A stretch of 64,000 nt of DNA from CALODP01 sp942492055 (GCA_942492055.1 CALODP010000004.1:1-64000); one strand, 5' to 3'. Positions 26,101 to 33,166 are shown, counted from the first letter of the stretch. Notes: generated by a model from the letters alone, not told the origin. Numbers and translations: made by a program.

Positions 26101-26172
26101 TCGATGATTCTTACTCTGTTTGTAATTCCGGCATTATATCAATTAACTCAACGCAAAAAGTCCAGAGCTTAG
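23104..26172 (+). CDS. RND efflux pump permease (HAE1/AcrB-like)
   Basis: This 1022-residue inner-membrane pump has the full RND plan: first transmembrane helix followed by PRVDIPFVTITTIYPGAGPQEIE, two large periplasmic loops, and helix clusters around 340-550 and 850-1015. Compared with E. coli AcrB as I recall it, TM4 reads GVLVANSVVVLEN, so the proton-relay Asp407-Asp408 pair is replaced by A405-N406. In TM10, GIVVNNAILIIDY puts N926 where AcrB has Lys940. Substitution of the second Asp and of the Lys by Asn is common in Bacteroidota relatives; lack of both acidic residues is less usual. It probably exports hydrophobic drugs, bile-like compounds or metabolites. Confidence 0.93.
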   Translation: MFLSDISVKRPIMMSMFLIVFVLFGGLAYFGLSLDLMPRVDIPFVTITTIYPGAGPQEIETQISKKLEDAVSTISQIKETKSFSMESVSLVMIEFQLGKDVDIATQETKDKVDAILNDLPDDAEKPIIEKFEVGADPVVDVVLDGNLSRTELFELADKRIKDQFAQVNGVAKVDIVGGQEREIVVELDNKIVAQNILSVPQIAQIVAAENMDMPGGHFTRQSQEYSARLKGKFESVEEMKNLEISTPFGIKKLGKLAKIYDSGEEIRERSTYYDNVAKEGKDNIVLLSIIKSTDGNTVQLAKDIKEIIPEIAETLPAGCNLKIVNDNSVFIESSVEDTLSNIGLGIILTALVLLFFLHDWRSTIIAAMSMPFSIISTFMLMQWAGFNLNIMTLMGLSTSVGVLVANSVVVLENIFRHKGLGLGRKEAATKGTAEIVVAVLASTLTNIVVFLPIASMSSIVGQFFEEFALTVTFATIFSLIVSFTLTPMMASLIIPEHSNKKRPLSSKLEKLFESWERLYKRMLEVVIKNKLTSFGTVVLAILMFIGSFFFASQVGFEFTPKMDEGDISVEVELPQGYSLDQTALLIKEVEEVIVSHDEVKQVLTTLGKVSDTDKGTNLAKVQVKLVDATERNITTDKAASLLIEELSNIPNAIIRVAAQSSAGSGMAPIAFYLQGSDNEKLESFKTNLIEKFKTIPGLINLNTSSRSGKPEITLKPDRDKLSEAGLTVSDLAFTLRAAMEGLEATRFADQGEEYDIRVTMNDESVDSPEKIANLTVVSRKGAYRMAQLADIDFTEGYSKVVHVDKIKSIQFTANVADGFVLGNITNQITSIIDEYDLPAGYKIKWAGDARMMNEAMADMARAFLIAIILTYMLLAAILESLTQPFLILGTVPLALIGVFVSLFMTGTNLSISAMMAIIMLIGIVVNNAILIIDYANLLVKEGKGIKEALLEAAPTKLKPILMSTIAIMLGMLPMAMGIGSAGKEFREPMGIVSIGGLLVSMILTLFVIPALYQLTQRKKSRA

Positions 26173-26184
26173 GGAGTTATTAAT

Positions 26185-27522
26185 ATGAAAAAAATGAAGT
26201 TGATCTTATTGATGATGATATTCTCCTTCGCAGCTGTTCAAGCTCAGGAGATAGATATAAATAAGTTTATAGATCTTGTAAAGAAAAACAATAAAGATTT
26301 AAGACTTGCTGCCAAAGAATTGGAATTGGCCGAAGAGCAAGAGGCGGAGGCACGTTCAAATGCCTTCCCTCAGATCAATGCCGAAGGTTCTTACAACCGT
26401 AATCTGAAAGAAGCCTATATGTATGCGGATTTCAGCGGATTGATGGATATGTTGCCATTGCCTCCCGGTGCTCCGGCTCCTTCGGGACCAAGCAAGTTTA
26501 AAATTAATTACAAAAATACTTTCGATTTTCAGACCGTAGTTAGTCAGCAAATCTTTAACTATACTGTCTTCAACGCTATTAAAGCAGCAAAACAGTACGA
26601 GAAATTAACCGATTACGCTTACGACGCTACAATGCACGGTATAATTAACGCCTCGAAAAAAGCCTTCTACCAAACATTGCTTTTGGAAGAAGTTGTTAAG
26701 GTAAACAAGAATGCCGAGAAGAATGCAAAAGAGAACTACGATAATGTTAAAAACAAATTCGATCAGGGAGTAGTATCACAATTCGAATTGTTGCAAGCCG
26801 AAGTTAGATGGAAAAATCTAATTCCGAATACTACACAATCAGAGAGGAATTTGCAGCTTGCTTTGAACAGTCTCAAAATGTTGGCCGGTGTTCCGGTTGA
26901 TAGCAAATTCGATATTACAGGTACTTTGGAAACATTCCCTGTTCTACCTCCTTCATTGGAGCTGACAGCAGTTTTGAAGAACCGCCCCGATTATAACGCT
27001 ATGATGTGGGAAAAGAATTTGCGTGAAACAAATATTACTGTCGAGCAATCCGGACATTTCCCTATGCTCTATGGAACATTTGTCTACAAATTCAATGCGC
27101 AGTCGGATGAATTCAAGTTCGAAAATGATAATAATTATCTGATTGCCGGTCTGACTGTAAAGATTCCTATCTTCTCCGGAATGAATGTTTCTGCCAAAGT
27201 TCAGAAAGCTCAGATAGAAGTTGATAAGGCTAAAATTAAAATCGCTAAGAAAGAGGATGAAATCTATACCGAATTGGCTAATCTTTCTCTGATGATGAAT
27301 GAAGCTAAAGGTAGAATCGCCTCGGCTCAAACAACTCTCGAAACAGCCGAAAAGGCTTTCGAAATTGCCGAGAACAGTAACAAAAACGGATTAGCTACTC
27401 AGTTGGAATTGAAAGACGCCAGAGTCGGTTTCGATCAGGCTACTTTGAATTACTATGCGGCTGTTTACGACTATCTCGAAGCATATTTCGATTGGCAACT
27501 TGCAAATGGTATTCTAGAATAG
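26185..27522 (+). CDS. TolC-family outer-membrane channel
   Basis: This 445-residue protein has a signal peptide (ILLMMIFSFAAVQAQ) and two homologous outer-membrane efflux protein (OEP) halves rich in long helices: DLRLAAKELELAEEQEAEARS and NAFPQINAEGSYN in the first, VDKAKIKIAKKEDEIYTELANL and NGLATQLELKDARVGF in the second. It should form the trimeric exit duct for the RND pump encoded 12 bp upstream. The start follows GGGAG. It is the last gene of the efflux operon. Confidence 0.92.
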   Translation: MKKMKLILLMMIFSFAAVQAQEIDINKFIDLVKKNNKDLRLAAKELELAEEQEAEARSNAFPQINAEGSYNRNLKEAYMYADFSGLMDMLPLPPGAPAPSGPSKFKINYKNTFDFQTVVSQQIFNYTVFNAIKAAKQYEKLTDYAYDATMHGIINASKKAFYQTLLLEEVVKVNKNAEKNAKENYDNVKNKFDQGVVSQFELLQAEVRWKNLIPNTTQSERNLQLALNSLKMLAGVPVDSKFDITGTLETFPVLPPSLELTAVLKNRPDYNAMMWEKNLRETNITVEQSGHFPMLYGTFVYKFNAQSDEFKFENDNNYLIAGLTVKIPIFSGMNVSAKVQKAQIEVDKAKIKIAKKEDEIYTELANLSLMMNEAKGRIASAQTTLETAEKAFEIAENSNKNGLATQLELKDARVGFDQATLNYYAAVYDYLEAYFDWQLANGILE

Positions 27523-27612
27523 AATTTGTTTAACACAAATTCTTGAAAGTAATAACCAAAATTGATTATATTGAAATAAAGTTCTTTGTAAATGCTGAGA
27601 TGAAGAGTTTGT

Positions 27613-27647
27613 CGGGGTTATCTTAAGGTAATATTAAGATAATCCCG
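27613..27647 (+). other. Strong stem-loop between the tolC-like and crotonase genes
   Basis: A 14-bp stem (27613-27626 with 27634-27647, one G-U pair, 7-nt loop) begins 91 bp after the channel gene. No T-run follows, so it is either a weak terminator of the efflux operon or a structured leader of the next gene. Confidence 0.5.
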
Positions 27648-27696
27648 GCTATATATAAATGCTTGCGATATTTTTCCGCATAAAAGGGAGATAGTT

Positions 27697-28473
27697 ATGA
27701 AAGACAAAAAGCATCTCGAATTTTCTAACGAAGCGATGGAGTGCCAAATTGATGGCGCTATTGCTATTCTACGTTCTAAAGCAAACGCTTTCGAAACTCT
27801 TACAAACATCGAAGCAAACGGAATTATATTCAAATGGTTCGACGCCGTTGAAGCTGACCCTGATATTAAGGTTGTAATTGCTTACAATAGCCCCGGATGC
27901 TATTGCGAATTTGAGTATAATAAATTTCTATCCGATCTTGTAGGTAAAGAACTCGATATTGAAAACCCCATTCACATTAAATCCTTTGAAAAAGACCGCA
28001 TAAGAGCTATTGAAATCAATATGCTTATGAACTATATCAGAAAACTAATTGGTTTTAAGAAGATTGTTATTAACGCTCTCTGCGGCCAAATTGTAACCCC
28101 TTTCTTCGGATTGAGCTTAGCCGGAGATTTCCGTTTTGCAGCCTATAACATGAAGTATACTTTCTCACATGTCAAATACGGACTACATCCCAGCGGTGCG
28201 CTTCCCTTTTTTCTCCCAAGATTCCTCGGGCACCCTAAATCCGAAGAGTATCTCTTTAGGGGAGGGGAAATCCCGGCTATCGAAGCAAAGTCACTCGGCC
28301 TGGTAAATGAGACAGTCCCTCAAGACAGGTTAGAAGAATATTGTATGCAAGAAGCAAAAAAGCTGTGCGAACTCGATGTCCATGTAATTCGATCCACAAA
28401 AAATCTTCTGTGCAACTTCGAAGAAGAGTTCGAACGATATATAGAGCGCGAAAGCAAGTATAAATATTCCTAA
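27697..28473 (+). CDS. Enoyl-CoA hydratase/isomerase (crotonase) family protein
   Basis: This 258-residue soluble protein has the crotonase fold: an N-terminal IAILRSKANAFETLT strand, a Gly/Ala-rich oxyanion segment (ALCGQIVTPFFGLSLAGDFRFAA), a KYGLHPSGALPFFLPRFLGHPKSEEYLFRGGEIPAIEAKSLGLVNETVP-type second half (seen in pieces) and a C-terminal helix. The family covers hydratases, isomerases, decarboxylases and hydrolases of acyl-CoA thioesters. The glutamates used by classical hydratases are not evident at the expected places, so the reaction is open. It stands alone, with a stem-loop upstream and a terminator downstream. Confidence 0.82.
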   Translation: MKDKKHLEFSNEAMECQIDGAIAILRSKANAFETLTNIEANGIIFKWFDAVEADPDIKVVIAYNSPGCYCEFEYNKFLSDLVGKELDIENPIHIKSFEKDRIRAIEINMLMNYIRKLIGFKKIVINALCGQIVTPFFGLSLAGDFRFAAYNMKYTFSHVKYGLHPSGALPFFLPRFLGHPKSEEYLFRGGEIPAIEAKSLGLVNETVPQDRLEEYCMQEAKKLCELDVHVIRSTKNLLCNFEEEFERYIERESKYKYS

Positions 28474-28481
28474 TATATAAT

Positions 28482-28513
28482 TAAAAGAGGATCCTAAATG
28501 TGATCCTCTTTTA
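28482..28513 (+). terminator. Rho-independent terminator after the crotonase gene
   Basis: A 12-bp perfect stem (TAAAAGAGGATC at 28482-28493 with GATCCTCTTTTA at 28502-28513) with an 8-nt loop; the right arm supplies the T-rich tail. The symmetric A/T ends would let it work on both strands. Confidence 0.9.
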
Positions 28514-28617
28514 CTCCAATAATTGTCCGTCGCAAACGAGTATCAATTTGACTTTTCTCAATTCATTTCAATTGCAGTAATATCATCAAAGTTGCTATTT
28601 CAGACATCATATTTCGT

Positions 28618-28848
28618 TGAATAACCCCAAAAGATTAGTGAGGAAGAACAAAATATTGGTGAGGAGTTATATTTTAATTCTGAGGAGCTTCGTTTCTTTG
28701 ATGAGGAACTATAAAGTATTAGTGAGGAGCAACGAATAATAGTTGAGGATCTTTAAGGAATAGCTGAGATACTTCAGCTAACCGGTGAGTAATCATATTA
28801 ATTTGTTGAGATACAATCAATCATTTTTGAGGAAGGAAGAAAACATAA
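28618..28848 (+). repeat. Array of 21-bp degenerate units, forward half
   Basis: Eleven consecutive 21-bp units start at 28618, 28639, 28660, 28681, 28702, 28723, 28744, 28765, 28786, 28807 and 28828, with no insertion or deletion. Seven begin exactly TGAGGA (28639 to 28744, and 28828); the others are TGAATA, TGAGAT, TGAGTA and TGAGAT. The other 15 positions are AT-rich and vary, with a loose trend GAACTATAAA-ATTAG. The region has no gene longer than about 40 codons. 21 bp is two turns of B-DNA and also seven codons. Confidence 0.85.
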
Positions 28849-29053
28849 TAAATTATAGTTCCTCGCATAAACCTCAAAATATCTCAGCTATATTTTGTAA
28901 TAGTATTTCATAGATTATTTATTCCTCACTTCTGATAAGTTCTTAATCTTTTATAATTATATCTTCCTATAGAGTTATTTTAGCTTCCTACACGAAAACC
29001 TATAAATATTATTTGAAGAATAGAGTCCCTCAATATAATATCGTAGTTCCTCA
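28849..29053 (-). repeat. Array of 21-bp degenerate units, reverse-oriented half
   Basis: After a centre near 28846 the same motif appears on the minus strand (TCCTCA or near variants on the plus strand), with motif ends at 28865, 28886, 28928, 28970, 28991, 29032 and 29053. These fit the same 21-bp register, with one 1-bp slip near 29011; units ending near 28907, 28949 and 29012 are too diverged to call alone. The two halves face each other in mirror register, although individual opposite units are not simple complements. Confidence 0.7.
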
Positions 29054-29334
29054 CTATTCGTCAATCACCGGTGACACTCCTTATACGATCAGTTGGAAGT
29101 TTATCGACGTATGATAATCCAATTTGATCATGGAATGATAAAATGTAATTACATAAAGGCTTTTGAAGAGCTAGTAAGTTTTATCGATTAGTGTATACTT
29201 TGCTTCGGTAATCCCTTAGTACTAATCTTACAGGATACAAAAGTGGAGGTCTTTCTTATAAACAATGCTGTTAACTAAAGGAAACAATTCAGTATGAATT
29301 ACTCTTTATGCTTTTTAATCCCAATTAGTATCGT

Positions 29335-29442
29335 GCGTACTGTCTCGGATCCGGCTTTGACGTGAGTGGAATCGAAGTAAGCTTTATTCAAGATGAAATT
29401 GCTTAAATAATCCTCCCGAATCCCCTCGGGGCACATGCTTTA
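29335..29442 (+). repeat. Dispersed intergenic repeat, copy A
   Basis: The first 50 bp (29335-29384) match 53788-53837 at 42 of 50 positions, including CGGCTTTGACG and TCGAAGTAAGCTT. A looser similarity continues to a C/G-rich block (CCCTCGGGG at ~29423-29431). No coding capacity is seen. The rest of the gene-free stretch 29054-29334 and 29443-29600 holds nothing I can identify. Confidence 0.75.
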
Positions 29443-29602
29443 TTATTAACTACTTTGTTATTCTCTTAAGTTGGTCGCATTGGTCATATAAAAGAGGCCA
29501 GAGAATAATATTATTAGACTGAATTAAAAAATGCGAATACGGCTTGAAATCAAGGGGTATTCGAAGGTTATTAAAAAAAAATAAAAAATAATTAGATTTT
29601 TC

Positions 29603-29631
29603 TTGACAAGGTTTGCGCATATAAGTATTTT
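29603..29631 (+). promoter_or_regulatory. Sigma-70-like promoter of the rex-hyd operon
   Basis: TTGACA (29603-29608) is followed after exactly 17 bp by TATTTT (29626-29631), downstream of an A/T-rich tract. The -10 overlaps the inverted repeat at 29626-29663. Confidence 0.65.
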
Positions 29632-29663
29632 TATATCGATAAAAATTTATCGATATAAAAATA
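29626..29663. promoter_or_regulatory. 38-bp inverted repeat overlapping the rex promoter
   Basis: Two perfect 18-bp arms (TATTTTTATATCGATAAA and its complement at 29646-29663) flank an AA centre. The element covers the -10 region and ends 8 bp before the rex start. It is a likely operator for autoregulation, or a 5'-UTR hairpin that hides the start. It does not match the usual Rex box TTGTGAA-N4-TTCACAA. Confidence 0.75.
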
Positions 29664-29671
29664 CCGATATT

Positions 29672-30316
29672 ATGAGTGAAAAAGAGATAATAACAGCACC
29701 AATTCCAACGATAAGAAGATTACCAAGGTATATACATCTTCTTACCAGATTGAAGCGAGATAACGTAGAAGTTCTATCTACAACTCGAATTGCCGAAGAG
29801 TTAGGCTTTGAGGCAATCCAGGTAAGGAAAGATATTGCGGTAACCGGAATCGTTGGTAAACCAAAGAAGGGTTACGACTTAGATGAATTGCTAAACGCTT
29901 TGAGACATTTTTTGAATTGGGATAATAATACAGATGCTTTTTTGGTAGGTGTTGGCGCTCTTGGTAAAGCTATTTTAGGATACTCGAATTTTAAGAGTTA
30001 CGGATTGAATGTGTTAGCTGCTTTTGATTCTGATATTAATAAGATTGGTACGAAGTATAATGGTGTCGAGATTTTCCCTGTCGATAAATTAGATGATTTG
30101 ATACAACGATTACGTGTGCATATTGGTGTGATTACGGTGCCGGCTTCTGAAGCACAATTTGTGGCCGATTTGATGGTAAAGGGTGGTGTTAAGGCTATTT
30201 GGAACTTTGCTCCGAGAGCAATTAAAGTTCCTAGTGAAATTATTTTGGAGAATGTTCATTTATCTCAAAGTTTGGCTGTTTTAACCCACAAATTGTCGCA
30301 GATGAACGATGAATGA
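29672..30316 (+). CDS. rex: Redox-sensing transcriptional repressor Rex
   Basis: This 214-residue protein has the N-terminal winged helix of Rex (IRRLPRYIHLLTRLK...STTRIAEELGFEAIQVRKDIAVTG in sequence) and a C-terminal Rossmann domain with GVGALGKAIL for NAD(H) binding, AAFDSDINKIG and the closing swapped helix (VHLSQSLAVLTHKLSQ). Rex releases its operator when NADH is high, opening genes for NADH disposal. Here it leads an operon for an NADH-linked [FeFe] hydrogenase, which fits exactly. ATG 29672 is the start; an upstream in-frame TTG at 29603 coincides with the -35 box and is rejected. No Shine-Dalgarno is obvious. The stop overlaps an in-frame alternative start of the next gene. Confidence 0.93.
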   Translation: MSEKEIITAPIPTIRRLPRYIHLLTRLKRDNVEVLSTTRIAEELGFEAIQVRKDIAVTGIVGKPKKGYDLDELLNALRHFLNWDNNTDAFLVGVGALGKAILGYSNFKSYGLNVLAAFDSDINKIGTKYNGVEIFPVDKLDDLIQRLRVHIGVITVPASEAQFVADLMVKGGVKAIWNFAPRAIKVPSEIILENVHLSQSLAVLTHKLSQMNDE

Positions 30317-30329
30317 TTGGAGATATACG

Positions 30330-30740
30330 ATGAAGAAGGATACGATACATCTGAAGATTAAAATGTACGGATCAGATGAAATTGATTTAACTAAAATTTT
30401 TGATATTAACGGTCACCTAAGACAAGAATTCGTCAAAGGTGAAAAGAACAAGAAAGAAGTGAACATATTTTTCGATACCGATAATTATGATTCCGACAGA
30501 GCTGAGGTGACCGATTTTATCATCGATTCAATTGAAGAAAGGGGATATTCGGATTCGATCGAGTTTAAGATGGTTAAGAATTTTAAAGACGAAGAATTAG
30601 AGACATTGGTTGTTATTGGGAATAGAGTTATTAAGGAATCTAATCGATCCGAATTAAAGCAAATCATTAACTATGAGCTGAATAAGATAATCAACGAAAG
30701 ATTATTTTATCGAGACAAAGAGATTCGAAGAACTTCATAA
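30330..30740 (+). CDS. Uncharacterised small protein in the hydrogenase operon
   Basis: I do not recognise this 136-residue protein. It is soluble, charged and without cysteine, so it is not an iron-sulfur carrier. It begins with beta-strand-like segments (TIHLKIKMYG, KKEVNIFFDTDNYD), continues with a likely helix (AEVTDFIIDSIEERG) and ends in a long helical basic/acidic tail (SELKQIINYELNKIINERLFYRDKEIRR). It sits 13 bp after rex and 15 bp before hydC, so it is co-transcribed with the hydrogenase. ATG 30330 follows GGAGA (30319-30323); an upstream ATG at 30309 overlaps the rex stop. A role in hydrogenase assembly or regulation is conceivable only from position. Confidence 0.7.
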   Translation: MKKDTIHLKIKMYGSDEIDLTKIFDINGHLRQEFVKGEKNKKEVNIFFDTDNYDSDRAEVTDFIIDSIEERGYSDSIEFKMVKNFKDEELETLVVIGNRVIKESNRSELKQIINYELNKIINERLFYRDKEIRRTS

Positions 30741-30755
30741 TCGGAGAAAGAAACG

Positions 30756-31265
30756 ATGTTCGATGGAAATTCCACTGTGATGGCAAGAAAGTTTGAAAAA
30801 GTTTGTGCTATACTGGAGAAATACGAATATAACCAGCACAAACTCATTCCGATACTTCAAGCAGTTCAAGAGGAGTATCGATATTTACCTGAGAAGATTT
30901 TGACTTTTATCGCTTCTTCATTAGGTATATCTCCCGCCAAAATATATGGCGTTGCTACTTTTTATTCTCACTTTGCCCTTGAGCCTAAGGGAAAATATGT
31001 TATTAAAGTTTGTAATGGTACTGCTTGTCATGTGAAGGATTCTATTCCTATTGCAGATGCTATGAGAAAGAGATTGGGACTTAGTACCGAAAAGGTTACG
31101 ACTGACGATTTACTTTTTACTATAGAGACAGTTTCCTGTTTAGGAGCATGTGGTTTGGCTCCTGTTGTTGTAATCAATGAAGATGTGCACGGACAAATGA
31201 ATCCTGAGAAAGCCGTTGCGTTGATTGAAGACATTATTAAAGAGGAGAATGGGAATGGTAAATAA
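30756..31265 (+). CDS. hydC: Bifurcating hydrogenase subunit HydC (NuoE-like [2Fe-2S] protein)
   Basis: This 169-residue thioredoxin-like ferredoxin matches NuoE/HydC. The N-terminal helical part contains YNQHKLIPILQAVQEEYRYLPE and ISPAKIYGVATFYSHF; the cluster ligands are CNGTACH (first pair) and CLGACG (second pair). In Thermotoga-type HydABC it forms a complex with HydB and carries one [2Fe-2S] cluster in the electron path between NADH, ferredoxin and protons. A GGAGAAAG Shine-Dalgarno precedes ATG 30756. The 3' end overlaps hydB by 11 bp, consistent with translational coupling. Confidence 0.93.
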   Translation: MFDGNSTVMARKFEKVCAILEKYEYNQHKLIPILQAVQEEYRYLPEKILTFIASSLGISPAKIYGVATFYSHFALEPKGKYVIKVCNGTACHVKDSIPIADAMRKRLGLSTEKVTTDDLLFTIETVSCLGACGLAPVVVINEDVHGQMNPEKAVALIEDIIKEENGNGK

Positions 31266-33165
31266 TGTAATCGATCTGGAGAAAATTAAAGCAGAATATA
31301 TACTAAATCATAGTCTTGTAAAGCGCAGAATCATTGTATGTGCCGGAACAGGCTGTGTTGCGAACGGCTCTAAAAAAGTATTTGAAGAATTTCGTAATCA
31401 AATAAAAAATGTTGGTTTGGAAGCATTAATCGATTTGAAATTCGAGCATGGAAGTCATGATCATGATAAGAATGTATTGCTTTCGGAAAGTGGTTGTCAG
31501 GGGTTTTGCCAGATGGGACCTTTGGTGACAATCGAACCGGATGGTATTCTTTACGTGAAAGTAAAGAAAGAGGACGTAGCGGAAATTGTACAAAAGTCTT
31601 TGGTTGAAAACAGCTTTGTAGAAAGATTACTTTATGTCGATCCGAATACGAATAAAAAATGCAAAGGACAGGAAGAGATTCCTTTTTATAAAAGACAACA
31701 TAGAATTTTGTTGAAAGAATGCGGGAAAATTAATCCCGATGATATTGAAGAATATATTTCTATAGGAGGATATTCGGCAGCAAGGAAAGCTTACACGGTA
31801 ATGAATCCTGAAGATATTTGTGATGAGGTGAGTAAGTCTAAGTTACGTGGACGAGGTGGCGGTGGTTTTGCTACAGGTAGGAAATGGAATTTGACCAGGA
31901 TTCAGGATGAGAAGAAGAAGTATATAATATGTAACGGTGACGAAGGTGATCCAGGGGCTTTTATGGATAGATCTATTATGGAAGGCAATCCCCATTCGGT
32001 AATAGAAGGCATGATGATAGCTGCCAAGGCTTTCGGATCAGATGAAGGTTATGTGTATGTACGCGCCGAATATCCTCTGGCAGTAAAAAGAATGAAAAAC
32101 GCTGTTGAGAGCGCAAAACGTATGGGCCTGTTAGGAGAGAACATCTTTGGCTCGGGGTGGAATTTTACTATTCATATTGTTGAGGGCGCTGGCGCTTTTG
32201 TGTGTGGTGAAGCTAGTGCTATGATTGCGAGTATAGAAGGTCAGAGAGGTATGCCGCGCCCTAAACCACCCAGAACAGCGGAAAAAGGATTATGGGGAAA
32301 ACCCACTGTTGTAAACAATGTAGAGACATTAGCCTCTGTGCCTGTGATTATCAGGTTGGGGGCTGATAAATATTTAAGCTGGGGAACTAACGGATCTCCC
32401 GGTACTAAAACATTCGCTCTGACCGGACACGTAGCAAATTCCGGTTTAATTGAAGTTCCTTTCGGAACAACTCTTCGTGAGATTATTTTCAATATTGGCG
32501 GTGGTGTAACAAGTAAAGACGGAAAAATCGAAAGTGATGGCCTTAAGGCTGTGCAGATCGGTGGTCCTTCCGGTGGTTGTTTAATACCTGAACATTTGGA
32601 TTTGTCGATTGATTTTGATTCCCTGACTGAGATCGGTGCTATGGTTGGATCAGGTGGGTTAGTTGTAATGAACAAAGATACTTGTATGGTTCAGGTTGCA
32701 AGATTTTTTATGCAATTTACGCAAAATGAGTCTTGCGGAAAATGTGTTCTCTGCCGAGAAGGAACAAAACAGATGCTAGCGTTATTGGATGATATTATCG
32801 AGGGAAGAGGAACTCTCGATACTCTTGATTTATTGAAAGATCTGGGACACGCAGTACAAAAAGGATCACTTTGCGGATTAGGTAAGACGGCACCGAATCC
32901 GGTGCTATCGATGATGGATTACTTTAGGGATGAATATGTTGCTCATGTTGTTGATAAGAAATGTCCCGCCAAAAAATGCAAGGCACTCATGACACCGGAG
33001 ATAGTTAGTGAATTATGTAAAGGATGTGGATTATGTGCGAGGAAATGTCCGGTTGGAGCGATTACCGGGGTTAAGAAAGAACCGTATAAAATAAATGAAG
33101 AACTTTGTATAAAATGTGGCGCCTGCATAGAAGCTTGCAGATTTAACGCGGTTGTGGGAGGTTAA
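31255..33165 (+). CDS. hydB: Bifurcating hydrogenase subunit HydB (NuoF-like, FMN and Fe-S)
   Basis: This 636-residue protein is the NADH-binding subunit of the HydABC complex. Domains in order are: a thioredoxin-like [2Fe-2S] domain (VCAGTGCVANGS and GCQGFCQMGP), the NuoF flavin/NAD domain with GRGGGGFATGRKW, CNGDEGDPGAFMDR and VCGEASAMI, the NuoF C-terminal [4Fe-4S] motif SCGKCVLCREGT, and a C-terminal two-cluster ferredoxin (CKGCGLCARKCPVG and CIKCGACIEACRF). This FMN-containing subunit is where electrons from NADH and ferredoxin are combined or split. ATG 31255 is chosen because GAGGAG lies 7-12 bp upstream; longer in-frame options begin inside hydC without ribosome-binding support. Confidence 0.94.
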   Translation: MVNNVIDLEKIKAEYILNHSLVKRRIIVCAGTGCVANGSKKVFEEFRNQIKNVGLEALIDLKFEHGSHDHDKNVLLSESGCQGFCQMGPLVTIEPDGILYVKVKKEDVAEIVQKSLVENSFVERLLYVDPNTNKKCKGQEEIPFYKRQHRILLKECGKINPDDIEEYISIGGYSAARKAYTVMNPEDICDEVSKSKLRGRGGGGFATGRKWNLTRIQDEKKKYIICNGDEGDPGAFMDRSIMEGNPHSVIEGMMIAAKAFGSDEGYVYVRAEYPLAVKRMKNAVESAKRMGLLGENIFGSGWNFTIHIVEGAGAFVCGEASAMIASIEGQRGMPRPKPPRTAEKGLWGKPTVVNNVETLASVPVIIRLGADKYLSWGTNGSPGTKTFALTGHVANSGLIEVPFGTTLREIIFNIGGGVTSKDGKIESDGLKAVQIGGPSGGCLIPEHLDLSIDFDSLTEIGAMVGSGGLVVMNKDTCMVQVARFFMQFTQNESCGKCVLCREGTKQMLALLDDIIEGRGTLDTLDLLKDLGHAVQKGSLCGLGKTAPNPVLSMMDYFRDEYVAHVVDKKCPAKKCKALMTPEIVSELCKGCGLCARKCPVGAITGVKKEPYKINEELCIKCGACIEACRFNAVVGG

Positions 33166-33166
33166 T

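Noticed and set aside
28618..29053. CRISPR array
   Set aside because: Units are only 21 bp, have no constant repeat longer than six bases, no spacer-like unique inserts of constant length, reverse orientation midway, and no cas genes nearby.
29603..29671. Upstream start for Rex at TTG 29603
   Set aside because: That codon is part of the TTGACA promoter box and the extension would be encoded by the operator palindrome; Rex proteins start near MSEKEII.
32241..32675. 144-codon minus-strand frame
   Set aside because: Antisense to the conserved NuoF-like domain of hydB, Pro/Thr/Ser-rich shadow.
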